From positions 9,936,001 through 10,000,000 of the forward strand of contig JAFFSR010000251.1 in NCBI GenBank assembly GCA_017163975.1: DNA of 64,000 bases, written 5' to 3'. Positions within the stretch are counted from its first letter, which is position 1; each line of letters begins with the position of its first letter. Below are positions 60,067-64,000 of the stretch, piece by piece. The notes below the pieces were generated by a model. The model made no database searches, was not told the DNA's origin, and worked only from the letters and a program-made list of their open reading frames with translations. A program made the translations under genes and the position numbers. Source of the DNA: Anastatus disparis (taxonomy: Eukaryota; Arthropoda; Insecta; Hymenoptera; Eupelmidae).

Positions 60067-60498
60067 TTAAATGACGGATTCCCTTGAGAAAATATTCATT
60101 TGCAAGACTTCATTTTGATAAAATCTTTTATTTATTAGATGAATGTTACAAAATTTATTTTTATTAAACATACAAATTTTTCTTGCAACAAACACTTGTA
60201 TACGAGCTTCAATTAACACATTTTGAATATTGTTTACAGATTTACATATAAAACAACATCTGTAGCTTATGTTTACTCTGGGAACGTACGTATGAACATA
60301 TTCAGTAGTTGGCTTAACAGATGGTGCATAAATTGAAAAATCACTAAAGATTTGACCGTCTGAGGAATCAGCAAACTCCTGACTAGTTGTTGGTGTTGTA
60401 CTTTGCGAGGAACTATTACCTGATAATGTACAAGGTTGACTTGATTCAGGTGTTTTGTTAAAATGCGATATATCATTAGGTGGATCATCATAATACAC
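60067..60498 (-). pseudogene. N-terminal fragment of a second DDE/SWIM-type transposase
   Basis: A 143-codon frame ends CCFICKSVNNIQNVLIEARI, then FCNIHLINKRFYQNEVL. It aligns with the CFICK...CCKIHLIKDRFYEHD region of the transposase at 51.3-51.5 kb, preceded by a similar Ser/Thr/Gln-rich, low-complexity stretch. The HTH, catalytic core and SWIM finger are missing, so it is a relic of a related but distinct element. Confidence 0.65.
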
Positions 60499-60594
60499 GG
60501 GCGGGTTAAAATGTCCCCCTTCCCTGTTTGGTGCGTAATATAATATTATGTACCATGTATCGTTACTATTAAAAATCTGAACTCATTAAATATT

Positions 60595-60750
60595 GGTATT
60601 GTTAGTCACAGAAGTGGCTGACTTTATCCATCGATGATCGAAGTTGTCGGTATGGTGCATCAGACGGTTCCAAAATGAAGCAATGTGATAAACAGATTTC
60701 GGGTTAGATATCAGTTGATATCATCATATTAAAAGGTTAATTTGTAGATA
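60595..60750 (+). mobile_element. SINE body fragment
   Basis: It matches the 3' half of the SINE at 55880-56242: GTTAGTCACAGAAGTGGCTG, TCGGTATGGTGCATC, then a degenerate GTGATAAAC...GGTTAATTTGTAGATAGA tail with (GATA)n. The tRNA head is absent. Confidence 0.6.
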
Positions 60751-62271
60751 GATAGATAGATATTATTTTATTTTGTATAAGAGTACAAAAACGTATAATA
60801 CAATTTATAAATATAGAAACAATAAATGTTGCACAAAATGTTATAAAAAAGTATAAATATATATGTAAATGTAAATATTGCACAATCAGTATCACAGTCA
60901 GTCACTAAATCTAATAAAACTGAATAAGTAAGTCACAAACAAAAATAAATAAAAGTGATATCACAGAGTAATTTGTAGAGAGCATTAACCTTTTATTGAA
61001 AAAAAAATCTGTTCATTTTAAGATTAGATACAGCTAAAACTTTTGAAAAAAAAAAACAGAAAAGGCTTTCTTTTGCTCTTTGAACCCTTCCATAAGATAG
61101 TTAAAGTAAAACTTATGGTACCACTACATTCTATAGAAAAAAAATACATAAAAAATATGTATAATATAATGATAAGAAGATTACAAATGGTTATTCAAAT
61201 ACCATAGATGAAAAGATAGTACTTCCGAGACGCTTAAAGCAGACTACTTTTTCGTTTTCAATTTCTAGTGACTAATATAAAAATATCTTTAACAAGTGTA
61301 GTACATATTTTTGACGTATTTTTTACCGTATAATTCAAAAAAGTTATCAGATTTATTGTAATTAGCTTAAGTAAGGCGTTAGTGGAAAAAAACACTAAAA
61401 AACCGTTAAAAAAGTGGTTTTTTTGACTGTTAAATATGGCGCACAATTCCTAACAATCTGAAAAAATAATAACTTTTGAAGACCATTTTTTCAAAAATTT
61501 TTACCTAATATTTTTTTTACACCTTTGAATGGTGAGTTTTTAAAGAGATTTTAAGATTTTAGAAGCTTTTTTAGGTTAGTTCGAAAGGTAGAAAATTCAA
61601 GGGGAACTTTTTTTTATGCGTATAGCGGATTTCTCCTAGCCGGAAGCGATTTTTATTCCAACAACAAGAACGACGTTGTTTGTAAGAATGCATAATTCTA
61701 CTAGTGTCTATTAGATTCACTAACAGAAATCATTTCTGTCAGTGCAAACAAAAAATAGAAACATCCACACATAGCTAGACATAAATGTACAAATATACTT
61801 TCCATGTTATTTCAGAAACCTGAACTATTCGTTCGCTTAGCTTAATTAATTTTTCTTTGAACCCAAGATTTTTTTTCAATTTTTTACGCAGTATTTTATA
61901 TATTTTTTTTTATTTTTCACGTATCTCAAGAATCCTTTTTGAAATTATTAGCAACTATTTCACTTCATTTCTTTTTCATTTTTCATTTTGAACACGTTGT
62001 GGATATAACTTCTTTTATTGCCTTTTTATGGCAATTAACTTAAAAATTCCATCAACTTTTTTTTATAGGAAATAAAAAGCTTTATCTCTTTATTTACTTT
62101 TATCTAATTATAAATAAGTACATTTTTTTGTATCGTTTTTCTAGTAATATTATTTGAATCGTTTATGAGAATTAAATAAAACTAATAATTCACTATGAAC
62201 TTATATCGTCATTAAATTTAATAATTATGTATTTTATCATTTACAATTTTATTAAATATTATACAAAAAAA
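60751..62271. other. AT-rich DNA without a recognisable gene
   Basis: Several poly-A and poly-T runs; no supported frame or repeat on either strand. Confidence 0.5.
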
Positions 62272-63920
62272 ACGCTGCCAAGTGCTTTGGCGCAATGCTT
62301 TCTCATAGAGCGCATTGAGTTAGAGTAATTTGATTTTATTTTTTTAAATACGATTTTAATATAAATGTCCCTATCCTCTGTATTGAAGGCTGTCTTAATA
62401 CCTACGAAAACTATATGAATTTTATTCTTTCTTACTTTTGCCATTTGCATAATGTGATTTCATGATGCTCTAAAATTAAAAATGCGTTTATAAAATTAAT
62501 TTTCCCAAGCTTGTCTTCTTAACACTATAACCAATAACTTGCTTACAAATTTTGGAACATTTTCATCGAATAGTTTACAAAAAATACCAAATAATTGAAA
62601 AATAAACATTGTTTTAAAATTTTCAAAACGCTTTAACGTTACAACTACGCTAAGAAAACCAGTTTTCAAAAGTTCATTTTATTTAGGCAATCGTAAATAA
62701 TTTCTATACATAATTTTAAGCTACTTCATCAAGTAGTTTACGTAAAATACCAAAAAATAAGTGAAATTCTATTCAAAATTTACAAAATGCTCTAAAATTA
62801 AAACTGCGCTAAGAAAATAAGTTTTTCCAAGCTTGCTTTAATTAGGCAATAACAAATAATTTGTATGAAAATTTTTGAGCAAACCTATCGAATGGCTTTT
62901 GTGTAATAGAAAAAAAATGAAATATGAACATTTTTTTCCAAAATTTTAAAAATGCTCTAAAATTAAAACTGCGCTAAGAAAATAAGTTTTCCAAAGCTTG
63001 ATTTATTCAGATAATAGTGAATAATTTGCATGAAAATTTTTGAGCAAGTTTATCGAGTGATTTTTGTGCAATAGAAAAGAAATTAAAAATAAAAAATTTT
63101 TTCAAAATTTTCAAAATACTCTAAAATTAAATGTGCGCTAAGAAAATTGAAGAAAATTAGTTTTCAAAAGTTCTTATTATTTTGACAATCATAAATAATT
63201 CCCATACATAATTTGAAGCTCCTTCATCGAGTAGTTTACGTAAAATATAAAAAAAATTAGAAAAATTTTATTCAAAATTTTCAAAATGCTCTAAAATTAA
63301 AACTGCACTGAGAAAATAAGTTTTTCAAAGCTTGTTTTATTTAGGCCATTGCAATTGATTTCCAAAAAAATTTTCGAGCAAATCTATCGAATGGTTTTTG
63401 TGTAATAGAAAAAAAATGAAAAATAGAGATTTTTTCCAAAATTTTCAAAATGCTCTAAAATTAAAACTACGCTAAGAAAATAAGTGTTCCAAAGCTTGTT
63501 TTCTTTAGACAATAGTGAATAATTTGCATACAAATTTAGAAGCAAATCTATCGAATGGTTGTCGTAAAATAAAAAATAAATGAAAAAAAAATATTTTTTT
63601 TCAAAATTTTCAAAATGCTTTAAAATTAAAAGTGCGCTAAGAAAATCAGTTGGTAAAGGTTTTTCTTCTTTTGGCAGTCGCAAATAATGTTCATACAAAT
63701 TTTCAAGAAAATTCTTCGTGTAGTTTACGTAAAATATCAAAAAAATGAAAAATCAAAATTTTTTTAAAATTCTTAAAATGGCTCTAAAAAAAAACTGAGC
63801 TTAGAAGATCAATTTTCAATAGCTTCCCCCCCCCCCCAGTTAGACAGAAAAATAAATTGCATGCAAAATTTGAAGTTAATCCATCGAGTAGTTCTCGAGA
63901 TCTTATTGGCGTACTGAAAT

Positions 63921-63969
<49 letters not shown>

Positions 63970-64000
63970 TTTCTGGAAACCACTTTTTTCGACTCCCTGA
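62272..64000 (+). mobile_element. Satellite-bearing element, third copy, cut by the window end
   Basis: Near-identical to 13532-15337 from ACGCTGCCAAGTGCTTTGGC onward, including the order of the degenerate units, the C-run (63823-63838, longer here) and the (CA)n tract (63922-63968). It ends within the conserved TTTTCTGGAAACCACTTTTT segment. The high identity of two copies 47 kb apart suggests recent mobility or gene conversion. Confidence 0.75.

Overview
The window is eukaryotic and most likely from an insect. It is strongly AT-rich, its genes are split by introns with GT/AG borders, and foldback elements, microsatellites, tRNA-derived SINEs and remnants of several transposon classes occupy much of it. 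Two secreted, catalytically altered DNA/RNA non-specific endonuclease-like genes and a speckle-type-POZ (BTB/BACK) relic fit a hymenopteran, perhaps a parasitoid wasp; that placement is inference. There are no bacterial operons, rRNA genes or CRISPR arrays.

Layout. 1-15.3 kb holds no convincing host gene: it carries a TTAA-flanked element cut by the window edge, a 0.7 kb palindrome with TTA duplications, other foldbacks, a SINE, a direct-repeat pair and a satellite-bearing element. 15396-19044 is a complete LTR retroelement (285 bp LTRs, 4 bp ACCT duplication, primer-site and polypurine-like tracts). Where gag-pol should be, it carries a leucine-rich-repeat gene that looks like a captured host F-box/LRR gene, plus a later nested TTAA element. 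19.6-22.1 kb is foldback elements.

22.4-39.4 kb is the only region with well-supported host genes: two five-exon minus-strand paralogues of the secreted endonuclease/dsRNase family (406 and 424 aa by my splicing) and a broken third copy. In both intact genes the Arg-Gly-His catalytic motif is lost (Gln-Thr-Gln and Glu-Gly-Gln), so they probably act as non-enzymatic secreted proteins. Foldback elements and the BTB/BACK relic lie between them.

39.8-46.9 kb is nearly featureless AT-rich DNA. 46965-54047 is a DDE transposon with terminal inverted repeats of about 0.87 kb and a transposase (HTH, DDE and SWIM zinc finger) broken by two frameshifts. Just beyond it lies a plausible last exon of an otherwise unseen host gene. 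54.7-60.5 kb is a graveyard: two inverted copies of a Crypton-like tyrosine recombinase separated by a SINE with target duplications, one copy further split by a 1.8 kb satellite-bearing element; a LINE endonuclease fragment; and a relic of a second transposase related to the one at 51-53 kb. The window ends inside another satellite-bearing element nearly identical to the one at 13.5-15.3 kb.

The strongest candidate for something undescribed is the gag-pol-less LTR element carrying an LRR protein gene.
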